DNA of 64,000 nucleotides from Paracyclopina nana (taxonomy: Eukaryota; Arthropoda; Copepoda; Cyclopoida; Cyclopettidae), in NCBI GenBank assembly GCA_019096065.1, contig JAGUCH010000009.1, positions 5,342,001 through 5,406,000 on the forward strand, written 5' to 3'. The position numbers and the translations under genes were made by a program. The notes under the pieces are model-generated. The model was not told the DNA's origin. It saw nothing but the letters and a program-made list of their open reading frames with translations, and made no database searches. Positions 37,675 to 49,108 of this stretch are shown here, piece by piece (position 1 is the first letter of the stretch; each line of letters opens with the position of its first letter).

Positions 37675-38906
37675 TTATTTGGACCATAAGCAGGCATAAA
37701 TTCGCCTATAATGGGGCACGTATGACATGAGGAAATCCGAAATGCTCCTTGCAAAAGGAATCTTTGGCTTGGCCAGCAAGAAAATGCCAACAAACAATCT
37801 CTTTGTGTGCAAATCGTACAGAGGGGATCTGAGCAAATATATGACCATTTCGCGTCTGCGTTTCCATATCTCGAGTTTCTCATCTGGGGTCAACCTGGAC
37901 GTATCCCAGTGTAGTCCATTACTATATGTACGGCAGCAAAAAAGGGTGCTTATATAGTAGTAGGTTCATGCTAATTAAGGCAAAGTTTAATGATCACCTC
38001 AGGATATCACAGCTCGCAGAGAAAATCCAAGGTAGCCACGACTGCGAGCCAAAAATGCCAAGAGTGGATAAATGAACCAAGGGTTGCAACACGAAGGCCA
38101 ACTCTGCCATGATTTGCTGCTGGTCCAGCTTAGTTTTCACCATCGGATTTGAAGTTCTCCAAGTGCGAGAATAAGCTCCGGATTTCATAACTAAGTTTGA
38201 TCGCATCATAGTGCGACCGGATCGAGTCAAAGGGATCACTTCGGCATTGCACTTTAATAGCTCATCACGGTTGATCGGCCTGACCAGAGGCCTTGTCACC
38301 AGGTTTTTTTTCTTCAGCACATAAATAGCCCGCCAAGTGCACCTAAGAATGCTTGAAACTATTCATATGCTATGACGGCCATTGTTTTATGTATACAATG
38401 GAAAATGGCTTCCTACTTTTCCGAGTTATGTCATATGGCTTATGCTAAGCCTCTGATGCTACCATAAGTAATCAAATAAGCTGATCATTTACTTGAGCGT
38501 TTGTATAACAGAAATGGCTATCCACTTTGCGGTTGGACCTCCTGCCATTGAAGCTCCTATTTCAAGCAAGACCTCAGCGGAGTCTAGAAAAGCCAAGAAA
38601 TGCTCAATGCGTTCATAGCTGACGCAGCTAGCAGCCTTAAAGGCCTGCTCATGGGCTCTGTCATTGACAAACTTGAGCAAGTCAGATGCTGAATATACCA
38701 TTTCGGACCATAACAAGGAGTTTTCCGAGTTTCTCAAGTAGCCTATAGGAATGAATATTTTAGCAGCAAGTGCTGTTATATATCTAATGTTTACCTGTGG
38801 CCAAGTAAGAGATCCATTTAATGCTAGTTTCTATATTTGTGGCTAACTCGGGGTGTTCAGACACCCACAGCAAGTATGAAGACCACAAAGTTTTCACATT
38901 GTCCAT
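37675..38906 (-). CDS. PEX16: Peroxisomal membrane biogenesis protein PEX16
   Basis: Exons (minus) 38906-38795, 38742-38493, 38342-37998 and 37921-37675 encode 317 residues, close to the usual ~330. PEX16 sits in the ER/peroxisome membrane and recruits PEX3 for insertion of peroxisomal membrane proteins. Family landmarks in order: an N-terminal YLLWVSEHPE region, the SELVYSAS-like SEMVYSASDLLKFVND, WRAIYVLKKKNLVTRPLV, an LQPLVHLSTLGIFGSQSWLPW membrane region, and a C-terminal RREMVIYLLRSPLYD ... YVPHYRRIYACLW block. The phases of all three introns close correctly. It is divergent from the scramblase gene with 417 bp between start codons. Confidence 0.92.
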
Positions 38907-39323
38907 CTTGAATGTTTTTCTGAAGAGCAGTTGAAGCAGCGGGCATGCAATCCAGTCCAGAAACCTGTATAGTTTGATTACTCAGGAGATAAGAAGGAAT
39001 AAGTATGGACTTTGACCCCTAGGTTGATATCAATGCTAGATGACAAGAGACCCTTTTCCCAGCTCAAAAGGATCATAATTACAAAATATGACAGTTGTCA
39101 GTTGGGAAGTGTACTTTCATGCCAAGAGTCACATGTTGAAGTTACGCAGTTGCGTTAAAAGTATTGATTTATTCGAGGTTGCGCGAGCGCGTAAAAATGT
39201 TGCGAAATCGTCGTGTGCAAACGTCACACACACCCAAAACAAACTTGACGAGAGATTCTTCGAGTCAACGAGAGCTCGCGTATCTCATGACAACATAGTT
39301 TTAGTGCAAACTCGACCTCAAAA
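38907..39323. promoter_or_regulatory. Bidirectional PEX16/scramblase promoter interval
   Basis: Only 417 bp separate divergent start codons, so both promoters and 5' UTRs must lie here. No TATA box stands out. Confidence 0.5.
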
Positions 39324-40823
39324 ATGGCGGCTCCGTACGACGCTGGACCCGGAGGCTACCCACCTTATGGAGCACCTGTTATGAATCAGCCTCAGCCTGG
39401 AGGAATGTATCCTCCTCCTCCGCAATATGGAGGAGGTTATGGACCTCCTCCTCCAGGACCCGGAGGCTATGGACCACCTCCACCTGGCCCCGGAGGCTAC
39501 GGACCGCCTCCACCTGGACCTGGAGGATACGGACCACCTCCTCCTGGACCTGGAGGGTATGGACCTCCACCAGGATCCATGATGCAACCCGCCAATGTTC
39601 CCCCTGGATTGGAGTATTTACTTCAGGTAAAGGCAAAAAAAGGAATCCGAAAGATGGAGTAGTTATTTGTTTTCCCAGAAATTGCGTTTTGTTGCCAATG
39701 TTTTACCCCAATTGACCGTCAAAAATGCCAAAAAAGTACATAGTTGAAAAATCCACTTCTGGTGTTTTACTCCTTCTCAATCCTTTTGGTAATGAGAAAA
39801 ACGATTTAACTTAGCATCTTGATCAAGTTATGTCATGCTTTTAAGAGGAAGTTGAATGAGTCATGCATTGTTTTCAGATTGACAACTTGATCGTTAAGCA
39901 AAAAGTGGAATGGCTGGAAGCACTCTTGGGTTGTGAAACCAAGAACAAATACAAAGTCCTGAACACAATGGGCCAAGAAATATTTGATGCCGTCGAAGAG
40001 ACTGACTGTTGCACGCGGAATTTTTGCGGCCCCAACCGACCGTTTGACTTGTCCATTTCCGATCCACGTGGAAACGAGCTGATCCATTTGTACAGGCCAT
40101 TGAGGTGTTCATCTTGCTGGTTTCCATGCTTCCTACAGGTGTTGGAAGTCTACTCGCCTCCGGGAAATCTGATTGGAACTGTCGAACAAGAATGGTATTT
40201 TTTTTAAATTAATCAAGCAATATCTTGAGCAAAAACTTGCATTAAGTTATTCAGTCAAAAAATGCATTTTTCTTCAATGCCACGCTCTGAATGTTGAAGG
40301 TCACTTAAAATATTGCACAAATTAGGCCGATGAAAGTTTTTAAAAAGTTTATACGAAAATTGTGGCGTGAAAGCAACAAAAGGAGATGCTAACAAAGTTG
40401 TTCACTCAAAGTTTTGGTATAGAGGCTTCTTTTCATCTACGTAATTATACCAAAAAAAAATGCAATTTTGTAACTTGTGTTCATTACAGGTCACTGCTAG
40501 CACCAAAGTACAGCATCAAGGATGCTCAAGGCCAAGTGGCCTTGACGATTGAAGGCCCCATTTGCACCTACAGCATCTGCGGCGATGTCGAGTTTCAAGT
40601 TTTGTCTCCTGATGGTTCCACTGAGGTGGGGAAAATCAGCAAGCAGTGGAGTGGCCTTCTTCGTGAGGCCTTCACTGACTCTGACATTTTCGGGATCAGC
40701 TTCCCCATCGATCTGGATGTTCGCATGAAAGCTGTCTTGCTCGGCGCTTGTTTCCTCATTGATTTCAATTACTTTGAGAAAACGAGTAACAGCGAGCATG
40801 ACAGGCCTGGAATGCTCGACTAA
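39324..40823 (+). CDS. PLSCR: Phospholipid scramblase
   Basis: Exons 39324-39626, 39878-40194 and 40490-40823 encode 317 residues. The protein moves phospholipids between membrane leaflets in a calcium-dependent manner, or acts in the nucleus or endolysosome in some members. Residues 1-100 form a Pro/Gly-rich domain with about five tandem copies of a GGYGPPPPGP unit. The core then shows CCTRNFCGPNRPF, the RCSSCWFPCFLQ palmitoylation-type cluster and KQWSGLLREAFTDSD. The calcium-binding loop (Asp270 to Leu282, D.D.F...FP.DL) precedes the C-terminal hydrophobic helix MKAVLLGACFLIDFNYF (286-302). Intron 1 carries a partial copy of the AGATGGCGC repeat. It is followed in tandem, 417 bp later, by the ZnT-like gene. 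Confidence 0.93.
39660..39775 (+). repeat. AGATGGCGC repeat, copy lacking the ends
   Basis: Retains the family interior (GACCGTCAAAAATGCC and AAATCCACTTCTGGT) but not the terminal cores. It lies in scramblase intron 1. Confidence 0.5.
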
Positions 40824-41240
40824 ACCCCCAATTGCTACTGCACATAAAAATTCAAGTTTCCGGACTTCTCGGGGTCTTTTCGAGATTTTTCATTTTCCAG
40901 TGATATAAACTTGATCCCCAGAAGTACGTTTTTTTATTACGTCCTTTCTCATTGTACATCTGTCACTTCAAATCTGAATGTAAGCGAGGAGCTTTTTTCA
41001 AAATTCGTAGCATTAATTTTTAAGATTGTCTTCGTCTTCAAGTTGAACGTGTATTCAAAAGTCTAAAGCGAAAACTGTGTCTAGTCCTTGTAAAAGCTAT
41101 TATAACTGTACTAAGCTGAACAGAAGATACTATTTGAAAGACAAATAAATGCCACATAAAGATAAGAGCCGCTCGACGTTGTTGTTGCTCACCGACTTTG
41201 TATAATTTATTCTAGAGTTGGGCAGAGCTAAAAAAAAATA
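40824..41240. other. Scramblase to ZnT-like intergenic interval
   Basis: Holds the scramblase 3' UTR (AATAAA near 41144) and the promoter of the ZnT-like gene. Confidence 0.5.
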
Positions 41241-44200
41241 ATGGCTGCTCATCTGCCACTTTTCGCTCGTCTCATAATTTGTGCATCCGTCACGTTGGGC
41301 CTGACAATTAGCGAATTTGTGATGAGCCATTATACTCATAGCATAACTTTGCTGGTGGTAGCAAATCAGTCCTTTTACAATTTGATAACTTTGGTCATAG
41401 GAGCAACGTCCATTGCGGTAAGCCAACATGGAAGTCGAGACCTCCTCACTAATTAAAACCAAAGCTCAACTTTCTCCATTAAAACTGAAATCAGACCTAG
41501 AGGCCAGATTAATGCTGCGCAGTTAGTCAAAATTACCCAATTGTATTCTGGTCAGATTCCAATTGTAGTATGAGCTTTCACTTTTTTCTTAATGTGTCAA
41601 TTAGGCCTTGCGTACTCTGGTCAAATTTTGTGCCTGAGTAATTGCCACATCTTCGTAATTTCTGTATTTCAGCTAATGAAAAATAACGCAGAGTACATTA
41701 TGAAAAAGTCCACGTACGGATGGCACAGAGTGGAAGTTGTGGGCGGATTGTCCAGTCTGGTATTTCTAGGATCCTTGAGCTTTGCAACTTTGACAGAGGC
41801 TCTCCAGGTATATTGATTATGTACTCAAAAAAGAGCTACTTTTTTCACTCCCATCTTTGCCAAGACCATGTTCCACAGGGAGCATCTGGATGTCATGCAC
41901 CAACCGATCAACATCTTCATCCTTGCTTTCGTGCATGTGCTCACGTGGTTTTCGGTTTTGACACTCATTGGAGGTAATTAGCAGCAATAATCACTTGTAC
42001 TAATTTATGCGCATATTAACTTGTAGGCTACACTCACCAGCAAAGGCAAATGTCTTCAGATCCGATCAGAAAGCCGCCTCAACTCATTTACGAATCGCCC
42101 AAAATGGCTGATCTCAAAATGGCTGACATCATCAGAGATTTGGCAAGTGCGTATGTATACACGACTCATGCCTCAAATTACACCTAAAGCACGTTTTCAA
42201 CCTCCAATCTGCCGGAAAACACGCATACAACAGATTTCCCCTTTCTACCATTATTCACCTTAAAGCCTCAGAACCAAATAGCGCATTCTAGATGAAATGG
42301 CGCGCATATCCCCAGCAAGTGCGCAAAAAAGCCACAATTAACATGATCCTTGTCACTTTTCCCAGGTTGTGCCCTTTTGATGCTGACAGCCGCGCTAGTT
42401 CACTTCATAGACGAGACTGAGCATGAGGAGGCCATCAAGTTCATCGATCCTTGTTTTGCTCTTGTTTCAATTGGGATCATCGTGTTGTCAAGCCTGCCAC
42501 ATGGCAAGAGACTGGCCTTGATTCTCCTTCTGGGAACGCCAGAGCACATTGACGTGGAAAAACTAAGCCGAGACATATTGTTCCGATTTCCTGGTGACGT
42601 TTTGGCACTTCACGAATTTCACATATGGAGTCTGATGCATTCGCAAGTTGTTGCCACGCTCCATGTCACTTACAAAGATTTTGACGTAAGAATCCATTTT
42701 ATTCAGTAGAGCTCCTCCATCTCGCGAGCGAGTGCTAAGTAGTTTTTGCTGAGGTGAGCCCAAAAGTGCACCACTTATGAGCTGCTCTCATGAGGGAAAA
42801 GCAATGTAAAAATGCATTCTTACAAATTGCCTCTAATTGTTTGTCAGCAAGAGGTTTTCTCATTAATGCCTATGTCCATGTAAGCCTCAACTTTTTTGGA
42901 AAATGCAGTAAAATCACTTTTTGCCAAACCAGGAGAAAAAACGACAATAGCATTATAATTTGCGAAAAAATAATTTCTCATTTCATGGACTAGGCTTTTG
43001 AAAAGGGCAGCAAAACCTACACATAACGCAAGCGTGCGCTAGAATTTAGCGCTTCCTTTGAACAACCACAAGTAACTTACAGCTTAACGATTTCTGGGGA
43101 AGTCTAGATGAAGAAACGTTCTATTAAATGTGAAAATGGAGGAGCTTCATTTGATAGTTTTTCACTTTGCAGCAGATTCTTTAGTTATCAAAATACACCT
43201 TTGCTAGTGGCCTGCTTCACCATAGTGCATAGTTTCAATAAAAAATTTGGCTTGGGGCCCAAATCATTAATTGTATCCCTCTCAGCAATGAAAAAGCATT
43301 GCAGCATTGCACGGATTTCGGCATTGCAATTTTGACTTTCGCCGCAATCTTTTCTGGGATTGATGGGCAAAAAGGCTAGCAGCTCTCAACAAACATCAAT
43401 CTTTCTTGCTGCTGCTGCTGCTCTACCACTACCATAAATGAGATTCCTCCCAAAATGACAAAAAGTGGAGTTGCACTAGCGCAAGAAATCCCCTAATGAA
43501 CTAATGTCCTGTTCATGTACGCCCCAAACTCCTTAGGAAAAGGCATGAAAAACACCTCAAGGAAAGGAGAAAAATTGTCTTATGACAAGCGCCAGCTGCC
43601 ACTAGAAAAATCAGATCGACCTTAAGCCAACTTGAAAGTAAACAAATCTAATTTTGGCTTCTAAGTACTCTGCATTTGAACATTTTGAGCAAAATCAAAA
43701 GTTAAATTTCATCTTTCATTAAAGAAGCTTAATGAAAGATAGTTTGTTTTCAAGTATGCTGAAAACCATGCGACAAAATAGCAAAAATTGCCATGAAAAA
43801 CGCCGCTCGGCCCCAAGCTGAACTCGTGGAGTGGCAGTCAGCAGCAGATTCACTTTTCCTTATGACAATTTTTTCCATACCTTAAGGCATTCTTAATACA
43901 TGAACAGGGCATAAGCCTTGGCCTTTCCTTGAGGCCAAGCCAGAAACGTACCAATAACATTCTTCAAGCTCTGCTCAAATGTACTCTTGATTCGTGTGAC
44001 ATATTTCTAAAGTGACATGGACAAAAAAGCTTGACATTAATATTCCAATTTCTCAACACTTCTTTTCAGGCAATGGTGAAATGCCAAGCCTCCATATTGG
44101 ACTTGCTTAAGTCGCATGGCATCACCCAAATTACAATTCAGCCGGAATGGAATGAAATTGGGGAAGACGTCGAAAATGTCAAGCCGTCCTCATTAGAAGA

Positions 44201-44285
44201 GAGCAGCGAATTACTGCCCCAAAAATGCCTTTTAAAGTGCAAAGAAGCCGGCTGCTCATCGATGAGGTGTTGCAAAAGTGGTTAA
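41241..44285 (+). CDS. Divergent cation-diffusion-facilitator (ZnT1-like) protein
   Basis: Exons 41241-41417, 41673-41807, 41865-41973, 42027-42146, 42366-42685 and 44070-44285 encode 358 residues with about six membrane helices. Family landmarks: GWHRVEVVGGL at the start of TM3, LIGGYTHQQ, LALILLLGTPEHIDVEKL, LHEFHIWSLMHSQVVATLHV and HGITQITIQPEW, all matching the SLC30A1/10 cytoplasmic domain. ZnT1 has His43/Asp47 in TM2; here the same positions are Gln43 and Asn47. In TM5 the His is Asp174 in my ungapped alignment, and Asp178 is kept. The His-rich loop is very short. The C-terminus is Cys-rich (CLLKCKEAGCSSMRCC). It may be a carrier with altered specificity or a pseudo-transporter. The donor of exon 4 (GTGCGT) was chosen to hold frame. 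A MITE lies in intron 5. Confidence 0.8.
43505..43911 (+). mobile_element. Harbinger-like MITE, copy B2
   Basis: TGTCCTGTTCATGTACGCCC at left, CATGAACAGGGCA at right, TAA on both sides. A close relative of 3099-3509, inserted in intron 5 of the ZnT-like gene. Confidence 0.75.
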
Positions 44286-44610
44286 TGATGCCATATAAAT
44301 GACGTTAATTAACGATCTGCTGCATATTGTACTCATATCATAAAAAGCAATTAAGGAGTAAAAACGAACGGCCTCAATCAGTCAAAAGCCATTTTAATCT
44401 CAAGTTTGAAGCTGGCAATTAAAATGAGCCATAAAAGTCGACATTTGGATTAGCATCAATATTGTTGGGTACATTCTATTCGGTAGCTCGAGAAAATGAC
44501 GTGAAAGAAATGTTGTGTGTGTGTGTGTGTTTTGCTAGTAACTCTAGTCAAACACATCCAGAAGGAAGGATAAATAAAACGTGGAAAACAGATCGGACTT
44601 CTCTCCACAA

Positions 44611-44925
44611 TGCCCTGTTCATGTAAGTTATACTCAAATGCATTGTTAAAATTGTGCGCAAGCCAAGCAACAAGTTCAGCTGGGGCATCGAGCAGCGTTT
44701 TCATGGGCAGATTGGGTTATTTCTGTATCAACATTTTTCACAACAAAATTAGCTTTCTCCATATTTCGAAGCTTTAAGTTACTTTTAAGTTTGAAATAAG
44801 CGAAATGAATATTTGTAATTAAGTTAACTAACAGGCAAAAATTATGATCGTTCTCTTACAAGTTGTCTTAAAGTCGATCCGATTTTTTTAAAAGGTTCAG
44901 GATTTTCGGTGTAGATGAACAGGGC
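44611..44925 (-). mobile_element. Harbinger-like MITE, copy B5
   Basis: TGCCCTGTTCATGTAA at left and GTAGATGAACAGGGC at right, ~315 bp. The interior carries the family's GAGCAGCGTTTTCATGGGC word, placing it in inverted orientation to B1. Confidence 0.6.
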
Positions 44926-45655
44926 GACATCCCCGCGCTTGCTCGTACACACATTCCTCGGATAGAATCGATTCCTTGACAAATATCATCAAATAATGGG
45001 TGTCATTCAACGCCTCAGTTCGCTCGAGCAAATTCAGGCCTGCAAATAAATCAAGTATGCTCCCACGGGCTTTTCAGCCATTATTTGGGCAGTAATTTAT
45101 CAAGGTGGAAATGATTCTCGGTTTTGCCTTTCATTTCCTCTTCCAAGCAGAGATATATTGAGACTGAAAGGAAAAACCAGATTAATTGGGTTTCATACAA
45201 GAAATGGGAGAAAATCTTGGTGTTTCTGCATGCATGTTGCCACCAGCCGCCGTGAAATTAGCTTTGATGTTTAATTAAGAGAGAGCTACTTAATAAATAC
45301 ATTTTTCATGCTATGATAAGAGCTTGAATTAATAGTCTTAGCACAGCAAAGGAACTGCTATCTCACCCATATAGCCTACATGAGAATATCATGGTTGATA
45401 TAAGACAATTTTTCACATAAAATGCCAAAAGAAAGAAAGCGCGTAAAAAGCCATAAAACATCACAGAGTGACAGCTGAAATATCGTATACACTCCAGCAC
45501 TGCAAGATTTATTTGGTTTGGTGTGCACCAATCCACAACTCCACAAAGAAAGCTATTTTTGCTCAAAATATGCCGAGATGGTGAAAGCAGCTAAAATTAG
45601 CCATTTCTTACGACTTGCACTTATCATGTTCATTTAAGAATCAATCGAGTAATTA

Positions 45656-45864
45656 GGCCGTTCTCATATTGCCGGAAAAAGCTAAGCTAAGGTGAAAATA
45701 GCTAAGCTAAGGTAAAAATAGCTAAGCAAACGCTCAACATTTCAAGCAAAGTAGCTGCTTTTTGTGAATGTTGAGCGAAATAACCGGTTTTCGTTGCATA
45801 ATTTTTACCTTAGCTTAGCTAATTTTACCTTAGCTTAGCTTTTTCCGGCAATATGAGAACGGCC
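45656..45864. mobile_element. Foldback MITE, family A copy 4
   Basis: A 209-bp element with inverted ends GGCCGTTCTCATATTGCCGG flanked by TA. The arms contain tandem AGCTAAGCTAAGGT words and pair almost completely. The terminal CTCATATT is shared with the other family A elements, although the interior differs. Confidence 0.85.
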
Positions 45865-46647
45865 TATAGCCTTAGCAGGGAACGGTGAATAAAATTAGCT
45901 TAATTTTAGACTGGGAGCAAAAGAGGGAAAATGCTCCCAAATTACTGAAGCACTCTTTCATATGTATTGCAGTTCTTCTCTGGTATCGAAGTAATTGAGT
46001 TAGGACTGATTTGACTTTTATCACCTTGCTCGGCCTACTACTCTAGCTGCTGATATATAGGCCCAGCTTTCTAATACAATACCCAAAGGCTGAATCCCCT
46101 GGAGAGTTATACCAGAATTAATAAGTAGATCTACTTTGCTACCAATTTGCTATTCCTCAAGTTTTCATTATATCAATTAAGTTAGACAATTCAGTTCAGT
46201 GACTGAATTGCGATCAGATCGTCGTCGCCTTTCTTATTTCTGGCTACAAAAAAAACCGCACTTCTCTCCTCGTTTTTGAGCGAAAAAGCTCGGCTGTGCG
46301 ATGAAAGCTGCTTCGTGAAGGCGGCGACCTCTGAGGCCGAGGCCTCAGCATTGTGCACCAGTTGTTGGGTGACCATCAGCCTAGTGACACGCATTTATGC
46401 TCTGTGTACTATTTAGTGGCATCACCATCGAAGGTATAAAGCAAAGTACAATTTTATTACAATAATTTCGACAATTCTCAATATCCAAGGCCGAAAAGTT
46501 TGAATAAACTTAAAGGAACGAAAGTGACACATCAAGTTAAATGCTCGCTATTTTAATGTAATTATATTAGTATTAGTAGCTTTTTCGAATCATAACCAGA
46601 TTCATTTTTTGCTTCCAGCTTACAGCAATTTTTTAGTTATTTATTTC

Positions 46648-46822
46648 GAGCTGGGGCACGTAAAGAAGGGTCATTAAATAGCTGTGCGAGGATTTTAAAA
46701 TGGGAAAAATCGAGTACAGCTTTACTAGCCCGAGCCTGCGAGGGCTGTAATTGTACAAGTGTTTTTCCATTTTAAAATCCGAGGTCAGCTATTTAATGAC
46801 CCAATTTTACGTGCCCTAGCTC
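46648..46822. mobile_element. Foldback element, family E full copy
   Basis: Outer arms GAGCTGGGGCACGTAAA and TTTTACGTGCCCTAGCTC, and inner arms around TTTTAAAATGGGAAAA, pair over nearly the whole 175 bp. The AGCCCGAGCCTGCGAGGGCT core sits in the middle. Shortened copies occur at 9262, 14006 and 17274. Confidence 0.7.
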
Positions 46823-47001
46823 AAAATATACAATTTTATATTCTGTAATACGATTTTTGAGTGTTTTAATGAAGTTACCGGGCTGGCCCATGCCTTTGAA
46901 AATGCTGCTCGGTTTTTAGTTGCTTCACTGGCTCTCATGTGCTAGCATCCTGTGGTTTGGGAGGAATAAAATAGACTTTTAAGATTAATTTTTGTTGTTG
47001 T

Positions 47002-47075
47002 GCTCCTATGGCTTAATGGTTAGAGCGCTGGGCTCTTAATTCAGCAGTCTAGGGTTCAAACCCCAGTCATTCCTC
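47002..47075 (+). repeat. tRNA-like sequence 1 (Lys-CTT-like, degenerate)
   Basis: D arm, anticodon arm with loop CTCTTAA and TTCAAAC T loop are recognisable, but the acceptor stem does not pair and the T stem has a mismatch. An oligo-T run follows, as for a polymerase III terminator. Judged a tRNA pseudogene or SINE head. Confidence 0.55.
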
Positions 47076-47146
47076 AACTTTTTTTTTCTTTATCTGGCTT
47101 AAGTTATCCTTAACTCCTGTACATAGCATGCAATTTTTATGATGTT

Positions 47147-47215
47147 TCCATAGCTCAGTGGTTAGAGCATTGGAATCCTATTCCTACTTTCTGAGGTTCG
47201 AATTTAGGATGATCC
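47147..47215 (+). repeat. tRNA-like sequence 2 (degenerate)
   Basis: TAGCTCAGTGGTTAGAGC forms a good D arm/A box and GGTTCGAAT a B box, but the acceptor stem does not pair and the anticodon stem has a mismatch. An oligo-T run follows within 10 bases. Confidence 0.5.
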
Positions 47216-47532
47216 TCTCTTTTTTCCAACTTCTTTGGAATTTGGATTACTTCCATGGAATATGAGGGGCATTAAATTACTTAAAATCCCTCAAATTCGA
47301 TTCCAGGGCCATTAAGTATTTTATATGATGGAAAGCAATTTTCGCATGTATAATTCAGTTTACCAATTCGTCTCAGTTCATATTACTATACATATATAAA
47401 AGCTCTGACGTTTAACTTTATCAAGTGACACGCATTATAAAGTATTTTATAAGGTGTGTTGCTCCTCTGTTTGACCAGAGACCATGATATTGCCCAAGAA
47501 GTAAATCCCATGTTAGAAAAAAGGAGAAAAAA

Positions 47533-47605
47533 TGCCGAGTTTGGGGATCGAACCCTGATCATCTAGATTAGGAGTCCAACGCTCTACTGACTGAGCTACC
47601 AATAC
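47533..47605 (-). repeat. tRNA-like sequence 3 (Arg-CCT-like, near-intact internal promoter)
   Basis: On the minus strand: TAGCTCAGTCAGTAGAGC D arm, loop CTCCTAA (anticodon CCT), GGGTTCGATCCCC T arm, then T6. The acceptor stem is poorly paired, so function as a tRNA is doubtful. Confidence 0.55.
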
Positions 47606-48107
47606 AGACAGAATAATTAATGTCAGAATTCCTTCTTATTCTTATTCTCAGCTGAGCTAAGCTTAGTAGAACAGTAGAGCCTTTTCAGAGGTACCAGACA
47701 AAACTTAATCTAACACATCTTTTAGCCCCCAAAAATGCCAAATTCTAAATGCACAATTTTTTAATTGATGGATTAACGCTTTCTGTTACTCTCGCACTAC
47801 TGAGGGCCTCTCAACCCTAGCCTTCAAGTAATGGATCAGGTGCTAAGTCAAGATCGCCTGGTCTGGTAACTTCATTAACATTTGAAAATTACTTTCCATC
47901 ATATAAAATCGTATATATATGTAAACAAATTATAAAACAGGCTTACAAAACATCTGAGCTCATTTTGCAAAGTAAAAATCTCGTGGCATTACTTGGCTCT
48001 CGCAAGCTCGAGCCCGCAAAAATGCCACTCGATTTCTACTTTACAAAATTTGCTCAGCTATTTTATTAGCTTGTTTTATAAATTGTTTACATATATAAAT
48101 AGATATA

Positions 48108-48213
48108 ATTTCCCCCAAATTGCTTAGAAAGAACTGTGATATAAAAGAGCTGAGTCGGATCGGTAAACTGAATTATAACACGAGGAAATCGTATTACAGT
48201 ATATAAAATATTT
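48108..48213 (+). repeat. Right-hand segment of the composite element
   Basis: Matches the right part of 17227-17521 (CCCCCAAATTGCTTAG through GAGTCGGATCGGTAAACTG to ACGAGGAAATCG). Its AACTGAATTAT portion is inverted relative to 47350-47375. Together with 46648-47325 it defines an element of about 1.57 kb. Confidence 0.55.
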
Positions 48214-48673
48214 TCCCTTTTTTACTTGTTTTTGATATGGAAAGTAACAGTTTCTAAGCTACATTCTTATCTTTACTTGAATTAAGTTGCATATGGATTG
48301 TGTAGCTGACATGTGAGCACGCTGATTCCATGTCAACAAGTTCAGCTGGAGGCCGAGCAGCGTTTTTATGGGCAAATTAAGATAGATCAGCTAATCTAAA
48401 TTCACATTATTTACTTCTCTACTTTATTTTTGATGTAATTAAAATGTGAATTATCACGATTTTTTCATGTATTCTCATACTCTACTAAATCGCAATAATT
48501 TCGATTTCTTTTTGCTAGTTGAGTTTAAAGTCGATCTGATTTTTCGCATCAGCTGAAGACTCACTGGCGTGATTGCTATTAGATATATTAGACAATTTCT
48601 TTGAGGAGATTTTCGCGCCATTTCAAAATTACTCTGAGCATTATGCTCATAAAAAAGCTTCAAAGGATGTTAT

Positions 48674-49108
48674 ATCCTGTTCATGTGCCCTCAAATTCAT
48701 TACGATAATGCACGTCGAACGCCTTATGAAAAGGAGAAAAATTGTCTTATGACAAACACAAAAGTAAACTTCTGCTGATGCTCATACTTTGGAAAAAAGG
48801 GGTCAATTTTGAGACTATTGAAAAGTAAACACTCATGGTTTATTGCAATTTCAGTGCCAAACTAGTTATTTCTGTATCAATATGTTTCACACAAATTCAC
48901 ATAAACCAACTCAAAAATTGCAGAGTTATCACATTATAAGATACAGCTAAAATAATCAATGTTTATCGGAATTTTGCCCAAAATTTGTTGACTCGATTCC
49001 TGGTTCAACTAGTTGAGAAGACCTTCTTAAGTGGTTTGATAGCAAAACTCCATTGCCTTATGACAATTTTTTACTTTCCGATAAGCAACTTTGCACATGA
49101 ACGGGATA
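48674..49108 (+). mobile_element. Harbinger-like MITE, copy B6 (degenerate ends)
   Basis: TCCTGTTCATGTGCCC at left and CACATGAACGGGATA at right, with family words inside (AAAATTGTCTTATGACAA). Confidence 0.5.

Noticed and set aside
47533-47605. Functional tRNA-Arg(CCT)
   Set aside because: A and B boxes look good, but the acceptor stem and outer T-stem pairs do not form, and two similarly decayed tRNA-like sequences lie beside it in a repeat.
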